Assembly (NCBI GenBank): GCA_016288755.1
Contig: JAEELE010000137.1
Span: forward strand, 62,001-126,000
DNA from: Oscillospiraceae bacterium
GTDB lineage: Bacteria > Bacillota > Clostridia > Oscillospirales > Ruminococcaceae
Reading direction: 5' to 3'
DNA length: 64,000 nt
Shown here: positions 51,919 to 60,595 of the stretch, piece after piece
Position numbering within the stretch: position 1 is the first letter of the stretch
Layout: each line of letters opens with the position of its first letter
Made by a program: the position numbers and the translations under genes
Notes under the pieces: model-generated
What the model was told of the DNA's origin: nothing
The model's database searches: none
What the model saw: the letters and a program-made list of their open reading frames with translations, nothing else

Positions 51919-54900
51919 TCAGGCAGATTCACCGGAAATCAGCTTCTCCAGCAGAGAAGCATCCTTCTCATCGATCTGACCGTCCCCGTTGACATCGGCA
52001 AGCTCCAGCTGTTCATCCGTGAGCGTGATCTCCCCGCCATCAGATAATGCCTTGATGCACGCGCGAATCAACTTCGCGTCTTCCGTTGAAAGTGTTCCGT
52101 CCGAGTTCACATCGCCCTTCAACGGCTCAGCCGGCGGTGCAGGCGGCACCAGCAGCTTCAGAATCAGCTTTGCGTCCGTGACCGTCAGCAGATCATCCTC
52201 ATCCATGTCGGCTGCTGTGAGACCGTCCTCTGTGATTGCAGTGCCTTCTGTTTCCGTAATGTATTTGCAAAGCAGCACGGCATCTGCAACGGATACTTCG
52301 CCGTCCTGATTCACGTCGCCGAAGAGAATGCTGCCCTCTGCCCGCACAAAGACAAACGAATCCACATTCATGATGTATTCGCTTTCGCCCCTGAACAGCA
52401 GGCAGAGATCGTGTACGCCGTCAACCGGTGTGATCGCAGTCTCAAGCTGCCGGTATTTCATCCAGTCGCCGGTCGGCTCGCAGACCTGACTGCCGAGCAG
52501 AATGCCGTCTGCGCTGTCCAGATGCAGCTCGACCGTTCCGACAAACGGGCCCGCCGTCAGCAGCATGCACTTCACAGCGCCGCTGCCGAAATCAACATTT
52601 TTGTAGACCGCATAGCTGCCGTCCTGAATATACCCGATGCAGATGATGCTGTCAGACTGCTCCTCCGCCAGCATGCCTGAGAGCTCATCGGCGCTTTCCG
52701 CCTCAATGGTCCTGAACGCATTGCGGTTGCCGGGCGGGACCGTCGTTGTCGTCGTCGTTGTGATCACAGTCGTCGTTGTGATCTCAGTCGTTGTCGTGGC
52801 AGTAGTCGTTTCTGTTGTTGTCGTGACCGTTGTCGTTTCCTCGGGTATCTCCGTGATCGCGACAAAATTGATATTGTAGCTCTGAGCAAAGGATTCCGCA
52901 TAGGAGCCTGCAAAGCCCATGATCGTCAGGCTTTCCGTATGGGAAAACGCAGTATTGTCAATCTCGGTGACACTTTCCGGGATGATGATCTCCGTCAGAT
53001 TCGGGCAGCCGTAGAATGCCTGATGACCGAAGCTTGTCAGATTGCCGCGAACGGTCACTTTGCACAGCTCAGAGCACCACGCAAATGCATAATCGTCCAT
53101 GAATGTGACGCTCTCCGGGATATTGACATAGGTCAGCGCATCGCAGTCACCGAAGGCACTGTAGCCGATGCTTGTCACATGCTCCGGGATGTGAACCGCA
53201 CGCAGGCTCTTGCACCCGTCGAAGGCGCCGTTGCCGATCTCTGTCACGCCGTCCGGGATCGTTATGGAGGTCAGAAACTCGCAGCGGGAGAATGCGGCGT
53301 TGACGATTTTGGTGACGCTGTCCGGGATATGTACGGTTGTTAATCTTGTGCAGCCGCTGAACCATCCGTCCAGCTTCTGATTGGTAATGCCGTCCGGGAT
53401 GCTGATCTCCGTCAGAAAGCTGCAGCCGGAGAATGCGTTTGCGCCGATATATGTGACACTGTCAGGTAAATCCAGAGAGATCAGGGATTCGCATCCGCAG
53501 AAGGCGCCGTTCCCGATGCAGGTCACACTGTCCGGGATCACGATATGCTCCAGATATTGGCAGCCGTTAAACGCATAATTGCCGATCTTTGTCACGGTGT
53601 CCGGGATCCGGTAGGTCCCGGTCTTCATGGTCGGGAACCGGATGAGCTCCGTGCAGTCCTTATTGAACAAAATGCCGTCGATGCTGCTGAAGGCGGGGTT
53701 GTCCGGCGAAACCCGAATTCTCTCCAGTTCATTTACACCGAATGCGTTTTTGCCGATGTATGTCACGCTCTCGGGAATATCAAACGTGCGGATGTTGTCG
53801 CAGTTTGCGAAAGCTGAGGTACCGATCGTTGTGACGCTGTTCGGGATCGTGATGCTGCGCAGACCTTTGCAGTCCTGAAATGCGTTGTTGCCGATGAATG
53901 TCACGCTGTCCGGTATGGTCACCTCATGCAGTGTACGACAGTCATAAAATGCGGATTCCCCGATGCTTGTCACGCCGAACGGAATGGTGACCGTGCTCAG
54001 TGAAAAGGTGTTGCCGGAAAACGCATGATCACCAATCGCCGTCACGCCGTCCGGAATGATCACATCGTCCTTGCACTCCGCGTGAATCAGAACGCCGTCT
54101 TCGATCTCAAATATGTTTTGACCTGCGGAATTGTTTTTCCACGGGGTTTCGTCAAACGCCCCCTCGCCGATGCTTGTCACGCTGTCGGGAATCGTGACGG
54201 AGCGCAGATTTTCGCATAATCTGAACGCATTGTCGCCGATGGTCGTGACGCCGTCAGGAATGATGATCTCAGACAGCAGGCGGAAGTCTTCAAATGCGCC
54301 GTTGCCGATGATCTTCAGGGTGGACGGCAGGTGAACCTCCTGCAAAAAGCTGTAATTATGAAAGACACCGTCGCCGATGGCGGTCACGCCCTCCGGTATC
54401 TCTGCAACAATTCCGCCGGAATCCAGCTCATTGGAGTCCGTGCCGATCAGAACGCCGTTTATGATGCAGTACGGACTGTCTCCCATTGTTTCATGCTGCC
54501 ACGCTGTACCGGAAAAAGCATCGCCTCCGATGCTCGTCAGACCTTCCGGGATCGAGATGTCAGTCAGCTCGGAGCAGCTGCAGAATGCATCCTCTCCGAT
54601 CCGGACCGTGCTGCCCGATATTTTGACCTCGCGCAGACCCTTGCAGGCATAAAATGCACAGTTGCCGATCTCGGTCATGTCCTTCGGGAATGTGAGAGCG
54701 GTCAGACCGTTGCAGCCGTGAAAAGCATTCTCGCCGACGGTCTCCATGCTCTCCGGAATCGTGAAATCGGTCAGTGCAGTGCAGTCATAAAATGCACGCT
54801 CTCCGATGCTTTTCACGCCGTCTGACAAGGTGAGCTGCGTCAGCTTGCTGCATTGGTAAAATGCAAGCTCGCCGATATGCTCCACGCTGCCCGGAACGGT

Positions 54901-56046
54901 AAATGCAGTCAGAGCTGTCGAGTAAAATGCTTCCCTTCCGATTTCTTTCAAGCCCTCCGGTACGGATATTCTGCTCAGATGATAGGCTTGTCTGAATGCG
55001 TAATCACCGATCGTTTTCAGACCGTCCGGCAGGATGATCTCTTGCAGACCGGTGCAGCTGTTGAATGCAGAGCGGCAGATGCTTGTCACAGTGTCAGGAA
55101 AGGTGACGGAGGTCAGCTTCTCATTGCTGTAAAAAGCGAGCTCACCGATGCATGTCACGCCGTCCGGAATCACCAGATCGCCCTCGCAGTCATATCCGCT
55201 GAGCAGGATATGATTGACGATCAGGGGCTCTCCTTTTGTTTTGATATCCTGCATCCACGGCGTACCGGAAAACGCATTGCCGCCGATGCTTGTCACACTG
55301 TCCGGAATTGAGATTTCCGTCAGGCTGCTGCATCCTCTGAACGCATTTTCACCGATCGCTGTCACGCTGTCGGGAATCTGAACAGCGGTCAGTCCCCTGC
55401 ATCCGTCAAATGCGCCCTTGCCGATCACGGTCACACCGTCCGGAATGCTGACAGAGGTCATGCTCCGGCATTCTTCAAACGCGCTTTCTCCGATGCCTGT
55501 CACACTGTCGGGAATGCTGACAGAAGTCAGACCTGTGCACTGATAAAAGGAATATTCCTCAATGGCTGGCACGCCGTCCGGAATGTTGATTGCAGAAAGG
55601 CTTTCACAGCCCCAGAACGCGAATGAGCCGATTGCGGTCACCGAATCGGGAATGTTGATCTCGGTCAGGCTCCCGCACTGGTAAAACGCGTAGTCTCCGA
55701 TGCTTGTCACGGTGGACGGAATCGTGACGGAGGTCAGGTTTTTGTCTCCGAAGAACATAAAATCGCCGATATTCGTCACGCCCTCCGCAATGACGACACG
55801 GGTGATATCCGCTTTCTCTCTGAACGGGCTCCCGATGAAGTATTCATAATCCCGCATCGCGCCCGTGCCGGTGATCGTCAGCGTGCCGTCATCATCGAGT
55901 GTATAGTACAGATTCTGACCGAAGAGACCTTCGTCCGCGGCGCAGGCTGTCAGCGCGGTCTCAGACAGCAGCTCCGGCACAAGCGGCACACCGGAGAGCA
56001 GCACGCAGGCGGCTGTCAGCAGGGAAAGCAGTCTTTGCTGTTTCAT
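51919..56046 (-). CDS. Secreted LRR_5 protein with CBM6 and two tandem dockerins
   Basis: A 1375-residue exported protein. Signal peptide 1-36 (ALTACAA). LRR_5 repeats cover about 60-1050, many with the near-identical core TIPDSVTSIGxxAFxxC. A Thr/Val linker (about 1065-1095) leads to a CBM6 module (about 1105-1235): AESADEL, GYIQDGSYAVYKNVDFGSGA, VELHLDSADG. Two complete dockerins follow: DVNQDGEVSVADAVLL / DMDEDDLLTVTDAKLI and DVNSDGTLSTEDAKLI / DVNGDGQIDEKDASLL, joined by a Pro-rich hinge (PPAPPAEP). Its start overlaps the HTH regulator stop by 4 bp with AAAGGAGG upstream. Carbohydrate binding plus scaffold attachment is inferred. Confidence 0.9.
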   Translation of the reverse strand: MKQQRLLSLLTAACVLLSGVPLVPELLSETALTACAADEGLFGQNLYYTLDDDGTLTITGTGAMRDYEYFIGSPFREKADITRVVIAEGVTNIGDFMFFGDKNLTSVTIPSTVTSIGDYAFYQCGSLTEINIPDSVTAIGSFAFWGCESLSAINIPDGVPAIEEYSFYQCTGLTSVSIPDSVTGIGESAFEECRSMTSVSIPDGVTVIGKGAFDGCRGLTAVQIPDSVTAIGENAFRGCSSLTEISIPDSVTSIGGNAFSGTPWMQDIKTKGEPLIVNHILLSGYDCEGDLVIPDGVTCIGELAFYSNEKLTSVTFPDTVTSICRSAFNSCTGLQEIILPDGLKTIGDYAFRQAYHLSRISVPEGLKEIGREAFYSTALTAFTVPGSVEHIGELAFYQCSKLTQLTLSDGVKSIGERAFYDCTALTDFTIPESMETVGENAFHGCNGLTALTFPKDMTEIGNCAFYACKGLREVKISGSTVRIGEDAFCSCSELTDISIPEGLTSIGGDAFSGTAWQHETMGDSPYCIINGVLIGTDSNELDSGGIVAEIPEGVTAIGDGVFHNYSFLQEVHLPSTLKIIGNGAFEDFRLLSEIIIPDGVTTIGDNAFRLCENLRSVTIPDSVTSIGEGAFDETPWKNNSAGQNIFEIEDGVLIHAECKDDVIIPDGVTAIGDHAFSGNTFSLSTVTIPFGVTSIGESAFYDCRTLHEVTIPDSVTFIGNNAFQDCKGLRSITIPNSVTTIGTSAFANCDNIRTFDIPESVTYIGKNAFGVNELERIRVSPDNPAFSSIDGILFNKDCTELIRFPTMKTGTYRIPDTVTKIGNYAFNGCQYLEHIVIPDSVTCIGNGAFCGCESLISLDLPDSVTYIGANAFSGCSFLTEISIPDGITNQKLDGWFSGCTRLTTVHIPDSVTKIVNAAFSRCEFLTSITIPDGVTEIGNGAFDGCKSLRAVHIPEHVTSIGYSAFGDCDALTYVNIPESVTFMDDYAFAWCSELCKVTVRGNLTSFGHQAFYGCPNLTEIIIPESVTEIDNTAFSHTESLTIMGFAGSYAESFAQSYNINFVAITEIPEETTTVTTTTETTTATTTTEITTTTVITTTTTTTVPPGNRNAFRTIEAESADELSGMLAEEQSDSIICIGYIQDGSYAVYKNVDFGSGAVKCMLLTAGPFVGTVELHLDSADGILLGSQVCEPTGDWMKYRQLETAITPVDGVHDLCLLFRGESEYIMNVDSFVFVRAEGSILFGDVNQDGEVSVADAVLLCKYITETEGTAITEDGLTAADMDEDDLLTVTDAKLILKLLVPPAPPAEPLKGDVNSDGTLSTEDAKLIRACIKALSDGGEITLTDEQLELADVNGDGQIDEKDASLLEKLISGESA

Positions 56047-57797
56047 GATACATCCTCCTTTTGATCGGGTGCAGATTCCGGTATAGTCACTTCAAAATTT
56101 TCGATGGCAGCACAGAGACTCCTGTGCCGGATGACAAACTGGATCATCGGGTGCTTTGTTTTGGTGATGAGCACATAGCCGCCCAGCAGAATACTGATCT
56201 GAATATTGCGGAATGCGGCGCGCGGCGAACAAACCAGTGAATAGCCGGTATGCGTCCGCTCAAATTCATGTGTCAGCTTCAGATGCGCCTGATATTCCGC
56301 ATAGGTGTACCGGAGCTCGTCCGGGCAGAACATTCCCGCAAGCGGCAGCGACAGCGGATATTGCCCGAATTCCGCCTCTGTCAGCTCCGGCAGCTCATCT
56401 GTGATCGGGCTGTGCTGCAGAATCTTTTCTGTGTTGATGCGCTGGCGGTTTACATACTGCCTGATCTGTAATTGCCTGACCGCCGGCACTGCGCTCCGCT
56501 CCATGATGCTTTGCAGCAGACCGTCCGAGAGCGTAAACACCGGCGGAACGGAGAGCAGCCGCCGCCGCGAACCGCTGTGCTCGCTTTCTCTGTCCTCGAA
56601 TTTGCGGAAAGCAGCAGCGGAATCCTCGCGGTAGATATCCATAAGCGGCGCAGCCTTCCGGAACAGCTCCTTTGCACGCTTCCGGCAGTAGGCAACATCC
56701 TGCGCATCGGTCACAAGCTCGTACATGCCGTCCCCGTGAAAGCCGGTCAGACATTCCGCACGCAGCGCTGAATGCTCCGCCGAATACAGCAGATGCCGGT
56801 AAATGCCGTTGTGCACGGCTCTGAAATAATAGGGGCTGACCTGCCCGGTCATATACAGCGGGATCCAGCTCTCCAGCCCGTACATCATTTCCTCAAAGGG
56901 GCGGTCAAGGTCGTGAATGACCTCCAGCCGAATCCCCTTTTTCATCAGCATTGCAAGTCCGTTCATCCATTTTCTGCCGAAATCCAGATCGACTGCCATA
57001 TCGCTGATCGGCATATCCGAGCACATCTTCACCGGCTGTGTCGTATCGGAATGCAGCACGGCGGTCAGAAAATCGAGCTCCGCCTGCTTGAATGCCGCTA
57101 TGCCGTAATACCGCTGTGCAGCAGGCATGTCCGGCAGACCGGCAGGCACCTCCGCAGAGCCGAAGGAGATCGCACGGATGTATTCCGCGAGATCGAAGTT
57201 GTCCAGATTCGTCAGAAACTGCTCCGCCGAATCTGTCTTCATTTCGCCGGAATGGTCTGTGTAGAGCCACTCGCTGAGCGCGTCGTAAAGCTGCCGGTCA
57301 TCGGTAATCTCTTTGCCGGTCAGGCGCGAAAGGATCGTCTTTTCCGTGTCGCTGTTGTGATACCGCGCGACAAATTTGCAGATGCTGTCCCGCAGATTGT
57401 CGGTTTTATGGGGCTTTCGCTCCCCGTTTCGGATTCTGTAGAGATAGGACAAATGAAAATTGGAGAACTCCGAAAGCGCGGTCAGGCTGATATTCAGCCG
57501 GTTGACCAGAATATTGAAATTTGCGGCAAGCAGGCTGCCGATATCCGCCGGGAGACGGCAGCTCTCCTGCAGTTCGTGCAGCACGGCTTCCTCAGACAGC
57601 CTGAGGTCCTGTCTGCGGGATAATTCCGCGATCCCCTTCGCGATCTTCTCAATGCTTTTGTTTCCGGGCTTCGGCGAATGCGCGCCGGAGCAGTAACGGC
57701 TGACGGTTGCGGGCGAGACGGCAGATGCCTCAGACAGCTCCTGTGCGCTGCAGCCCAGCAGATTCAGGTAGTATTCCAGCGTTTCAGCGATCGTCAT
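56043..57797 (-). CDS. Double helix-turn-helix (XRE-type) regulator coupled to the LRR/CBM6 gene
   Basis: A 584-residue cytoplasmic protein. Residues 5-60 are an XRE-type HTH (CSAQELSEASAVSPATVSRY), and residues 88-145 a second HTH-like unit (NISLTALSEFSNFHLSYLYR). The remaining 440 residues are a helical, unassigned domain that includes MAVDLDFGRKWMNGLAMLMK and LLGGYVLITKTKHPMIQFVI. No membrane segment is present. It is the promoter-proximal gene of a two-gene operon with the LRR/CBM6/dockerin gene (ATGA overlap), so it probably controls that gene or a related regulon. Its promoter and the divergent LRR gene promoter lie within 60 bp of each other. Confidence 0.82.
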   Translation of the reverse strand: MTIAETLEYYLNLLGCSAQELSEASAVSPATVSRYCSGAHSPKPGNKSIEKIAKGIAELSRRQDLRLSEEAVLHELQESCRLPADIGSLLAANFNILVNRLNISLTALSEFSNFHLSYLYRIRNGERKPHKTDNLRDSICKFVARYHNSDTEKTILSRLTGKEITDDRQLYDALSEWLYTDHSGEMKTDSAEQFLTNLDNFDLAEYIRAISFGSAEVPAGLPDMPAAQRYYGIAAFKQAELDFLTAVLHSDTTQPVKMCSDMPISDMAVDLDFGRKWMNGLAMLMKKGIRLEVIHDLDRPFEEMMYGLESWIPLYMTGQVSPYYFRAVHNGIYRHLLYSAEHSALRAECLTGFHGDGMYELVTDAQDVAYCRKRAKELFRKAAPLMDIYREDSAAAFRKFEDRESEHSGSRRRLLSVPPVFTLSDGLLQSIMERSAVPAVRQLQIRQYVNRQRINTEKILQHSPITDELPELTEAEFGQYPLSLPLAGMFCPDELRYTYAEYQAHLKLTHEFERTHTGYSLVCSPRAAFRNIQISILLGGYVLITKTKHPMIQFVIRHRSLCAAIENFEVTIPESAPDQKEDVS

Positions 57798-57818
57798 AGT
57801 ATCACGCTCCTCCCGTAC

Positions 57819-57847
57819 AGTATACCACAGACCCGGTGATTCCGCAA
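57819..57847 (-). promoter_or_regulatory. Promoter of the HTH-LRR/CBM6 operon
   Basis: Minus strand TTGCGG, 17-nt spacer ending in TGTGG, TATACT. The divergent promoter on the plus strand begins at 57902, with a conserved element in between. Confidence 0.75.
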
Positions 57848-57852
57848 GAGAA

Positions 57853-57871
57853 TTTCACATTTTGGCGAATT
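57853..57871 (+). promoter_or_regulatory. Conserved upstream element, copy 1
   Basis: TTTCACATTTTGGCGAATT lies 30 bp before the -35 of the 58038 gene. A near copy lies at the same distance before the next LRR gene (60418-60436), and no coding function explains it here. Confidence 0.55.
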
Positions 57872-57901
57872 ATTTTAGATTTGACAGTTCCGGAAAGAGC
57901 A

Positions 57902-57930
57902 TTGACAAAAGCCGACCTTTGTGCTAAAAT
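57902..57930 (+). promoter_or_regulatory. Promoter of the 786-residue LRR gene
   Basis: TTGACA, 17-nt spacer, TAAAAT, within a segment shared with the 60467 promoter. Confidence 0.75.
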
Positions 57931-58037
57931 TATAGTATCATGCACAGAAAGTGCGGATTTCCGCATGTGCTTTTGGGAATCTTGCTCTATTTCAATCAGA
58001 ATGCAGCAACATCATTTTGCGAAAAGAGGTATAAACT

Positions 58038-60398
58038 ATGAAACTGAAACGAATCGTCTCATGGCTGACGGCTGCGGGCATGCTGCTCGCGAATGTGCCG
58101 CTGCTGCCGGAAGCCGCCGTGACCGCCTGTGCGGCGGAGGTGACGGAAAGCGGAAACCTCGGAGAATTCAAGGAGCTGACATGGACGCTGGATGCGGAAG
58201 GCACGCTGACGATCAGCGGCAGCGGTGCAATGAGCCCTTACTACGATGATGCTGCCTTTCGCCGCAAATCGGAGATCAAGAGGGTTGTCATCGAGGAGGG
58301 TGTGACCAACATTGCCGTCGAGCTGTTTTACGGCTGCTCTAACCTGACCTCCGTGACCCTTCCGGACAGCGTGACGAGCATCGGGGTCGAAGCGTTTGCA
58401 TACAATGAGAATCTGACCTCTGTCATCATCCCGGACAGTGTCACGGAAATCGAACAGGCAGCCTTCGCAAACTGCGAAAACCTGACGATCAGGGGCAGTG
58501 CCGGGTCCTATGCGGAGACCTACGCGAAAGAGCACAGCATTCCGTTTGAGATCGGCAGCTATGTGCCGCAGCAGATCAAGGGCGACTTTACCGGCGACGG
58601 CAAGGTCACGGTCGCGGATGCAGTGCTGCTGGCGCGGTTTGTCGGCGAGGAGGCGGCACTGACAGATGCGCAGATCAGCGGCATTCTGGATGCAGAGCCC
58701 GATTATGACGGCGACGGAATCGTGACCGTGCTTGATGTTGCGGCGCTGCTCAGATGGCTGGCATCCGAATCCGAACCGAAGGTGATCGCATCGGGAGACT
58801 TCGGCGAGCAGGGCGACAACCTCACATGGACGCTCGACAGCGAGGGCACACTGACGATCTCCGGCGCTGGCGATATGCTGCATGCCGCTGATTATCTGTT
58901 ATACGAAACACCGTGGCATGATTACAAGAGACAGATCAAGGCTGTCAGCCTGCCGGACGGCATTACCTACATCGGCGATTATGCCTTTCAGGATTGCTCC
59001 AAGCTCACTGAGATCACCATTCCGGGAGGCGTGACCGGCATCGGCGTGGATGCATTTTACGGCTGCACTGCGCTCGCGGATATCACGTTCCCGGACAGCG
59101 TGACAGGCATCGGTGAAAACGCATTTACCGATACGCCGTGGCTTGCCTCCAGACGGGAGGAAGACCCGCTGGTCATTGTCAATCAAATTGTGCTTGACGG
59201 CAAAAGCTGCTCCGGCGAGGTCTCGATCCCGGACGGTATCACGACTGTCGCTCCGTACGCATTTTACGGCTGCGAGGAGCTGACCGGCATCACCGTTTCC
59301 GAAACTGTCACAGACATCGGCGACTGCGCATTTGAAAACTGCACCGGTCTGACGGAGATCACGGTTCCGGGCAGCGTGCGCAGCATGGGCTTCGGCGTGT
59401 TCTATAGCTGCAGCGGTCTGACCGCGGTCACGCTTTCGGAGGGCATTCCGGTCATCGGCAGCAGTGCGTTCAACAAATGTACCGGGCTGACCGAGATCAC
59501 CGTTCCCGACAGCGTGACAAGCATCGGAGATTACGCATTTGCGAACTGCTCCGCGCTGACCGAGGTCACGATCCCGGAGAGTGTGACCAGCTTCGGCGGA
59601 AATGCATTTCGGAGCACACAGTGGATGTATCTGCAGAAGATGCACACCTCAATGGTCGTTGTCAACGGTATCCTGATCGACGGACAGAACAGCATCGGCA
59701 CTGTGAAGATCCCGGACGGTGTCAGGCGCATCGGCGACAATGCATTTGAGTATTGCTCCAACCTGACCGGCGTCAAGATCCCGGACAGCGTCACGGAGAT
59801 CGGCAAAATGGCATTCTATAACTGCACCAGACTGCCGGAGATCACGATCCCGGACAGCGTGACAAGCATCGGCTCTCATGCGTTTTATAAATGCGAGAGC
59901 CTGACGGAGATCACGATCCCGGACAGTGTCACCGAAATCAGCGGCCATGCCTTCAATTACTGCAAATCGCTGACCTCTGTTGTGCTCCCCAATCACATCA
60001 CAAGCATAGAATGGGGAATCTTCTCCGATTGCTCCGCACTGACTGATATCACCATTCCGGACAGCGTCACAAGCATCGGGCAGGATGCTTTCTCAGACTG
60101 CACCGCGCTGACGGAGATCACGATCCCGGAGCGCGTGACAAGCATCGGCAGCAATGCATTTTATTCCTGCACCGGATTGACTTCCGTTGTCATACCGGAA
60201 AGCACGGAGAGCATCGGCTGGCTGGCATTCCATACGTGTACCGGTCTGACTGACATGACGGTCATGAACCCGGACTGCGCGATCTACGATGACGAACGGA
60301 CCATCCCGGACAGCGCAGTGATTCACGGCTGCACCGGCTCGACGGCAGAAGCCTTTGCGCAGAAATACGGACGCACCTTTGAAGCACTTGCATCATGA
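58038..60398 (+). CDS. Secreted LRR_5 protein with internal dockerin
   Basis: A 786-residue exported protein. Signal peptide 1-34 (AAVTACAA). A first short LRR block (about 75-170) is followed by a dockerin at about 180-245 (DFTGDGKVTVADAVLL and DYDGDGIVTVLDVAAL), so the docking module is internal. After a Trp-containing segment (DNLTWTLDSEGTLTISG, also present at residues about 45-62), a second LRR block fills 290-775, ending in GSTAEAFAQKYGRTFEA. Two TPW/TQW...VNGILIDG inserts interrupt it. AAAGAGG lies 8 nt before the ATG. Adhesion or scaffold display is inferred. Confidence 0.88.
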   Translation: MKLKRIVSWLTAAGMLLANVPLLPEAAVTACAAEVTESGNLGEFKELTWTLDAEGTLTISGSGAMSPYYDDAAFRRKSEIKRVVIEEGVTNIAVELFYGCSNLTSVTLPDSVTSIGVEAFAYNENLTSVIIPDSVTEIEQAAFANCENLTIRGSAGSYAETYAKEHSIPFEIGSYVPQQIKGDFTGDGKVTVADAVLLARFVGEEAALTDAQISGILDAEPDYDGDGIVTVLDVAALLRWLASESEPKVIASGDFGEQGDNLTWTLDSEGTLTISGAGDMLHAADYLLYETPWHDYKRQIKAVSLPDGITYIGDYAFQDCSKLTEITIPGGVTGIGVDAFYGCTALADITFPDSVTGIGENAFTDTPWLASRREEDPLVIVNQIVLDGKSCSGEVSIPDGITTVAPYAFYGCEELTGITVSETVTDIGDCAFENCTGLTEITVPGSVRSMGFGVFYSCSGLTAVTLSEGIPVIGSSAFNKCTGLTEITVPDSVTSIGDYAFANCSALTEVTIPESVTSFGGNAFRSTQWMYLQKMHTSMVVVNGILIDGQNSIGTVKIPDGVRRIGDNAFEYCSNLTGVKIPDSVTEIGKMAFYNCTRLPEITIPDSVTSIGSHAFYKCESLTEITIPDSVTEISGHAFNYCKSLTSVVLPNHITSIEWGIFSDCSALTDITIPDSVTSIGQDAFSDCTALTEITIPERVTSIGSNAFYSCTGLTSVVIPESTESIGWLAFHTCTGLTDMTVMNPDCAIYDDERTIPDSAVIHGCTGSTAEAFAQKYGRTFEALAS

Positions 60399-60417
60399 TC
60401 GGAGCACAACCCGGATA

Positions 60418-60436
60418 TTTCACGATCTGGCGAATT
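60418..60436 (+). promoter_or_regulatory. Conserved upstream element, copy 2
   Basis: TTTCACGATCTGGCGAATT, three mismatches to copy 1, again 30 bp before the -35. Confidence 0.55.
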
Positions 60437-60466
60437 TCAGTTTTTTTGCCACTTTGCGAAAGAGCA

Positions 60467-60495
60467 TTGACAAAACTGCGCTGTTGTGCTACAAT
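60467..60495 (+). promoter_or_regulatory. Promoter of the terminal LRR gene
   Basis: TTGACA, 17-nt spacer, TACAAT; AAAGAGCATTGACAAAA and ATGCACAGAAA around it are shared with the 57902 promoter. Confidence 0.78.
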
Positions 60496-60595
60496 GATGA
60501 TATGATGCACAGAAACCGCCTGTATCTGCGCATTCTTTTGGGAAACCTGTTCAATTACAGCTGAAGTATTGTTACGAGGAAAAGAGGTAGTCATG

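Noticed and set aside
52735-52860. Val-rich plus-strand ORF (VVVVVITVVVV)
   Set aside because: Antisense of the Thr-rich linker; hydrophobic appearance is an artefact of reading ACN codons in reverse.
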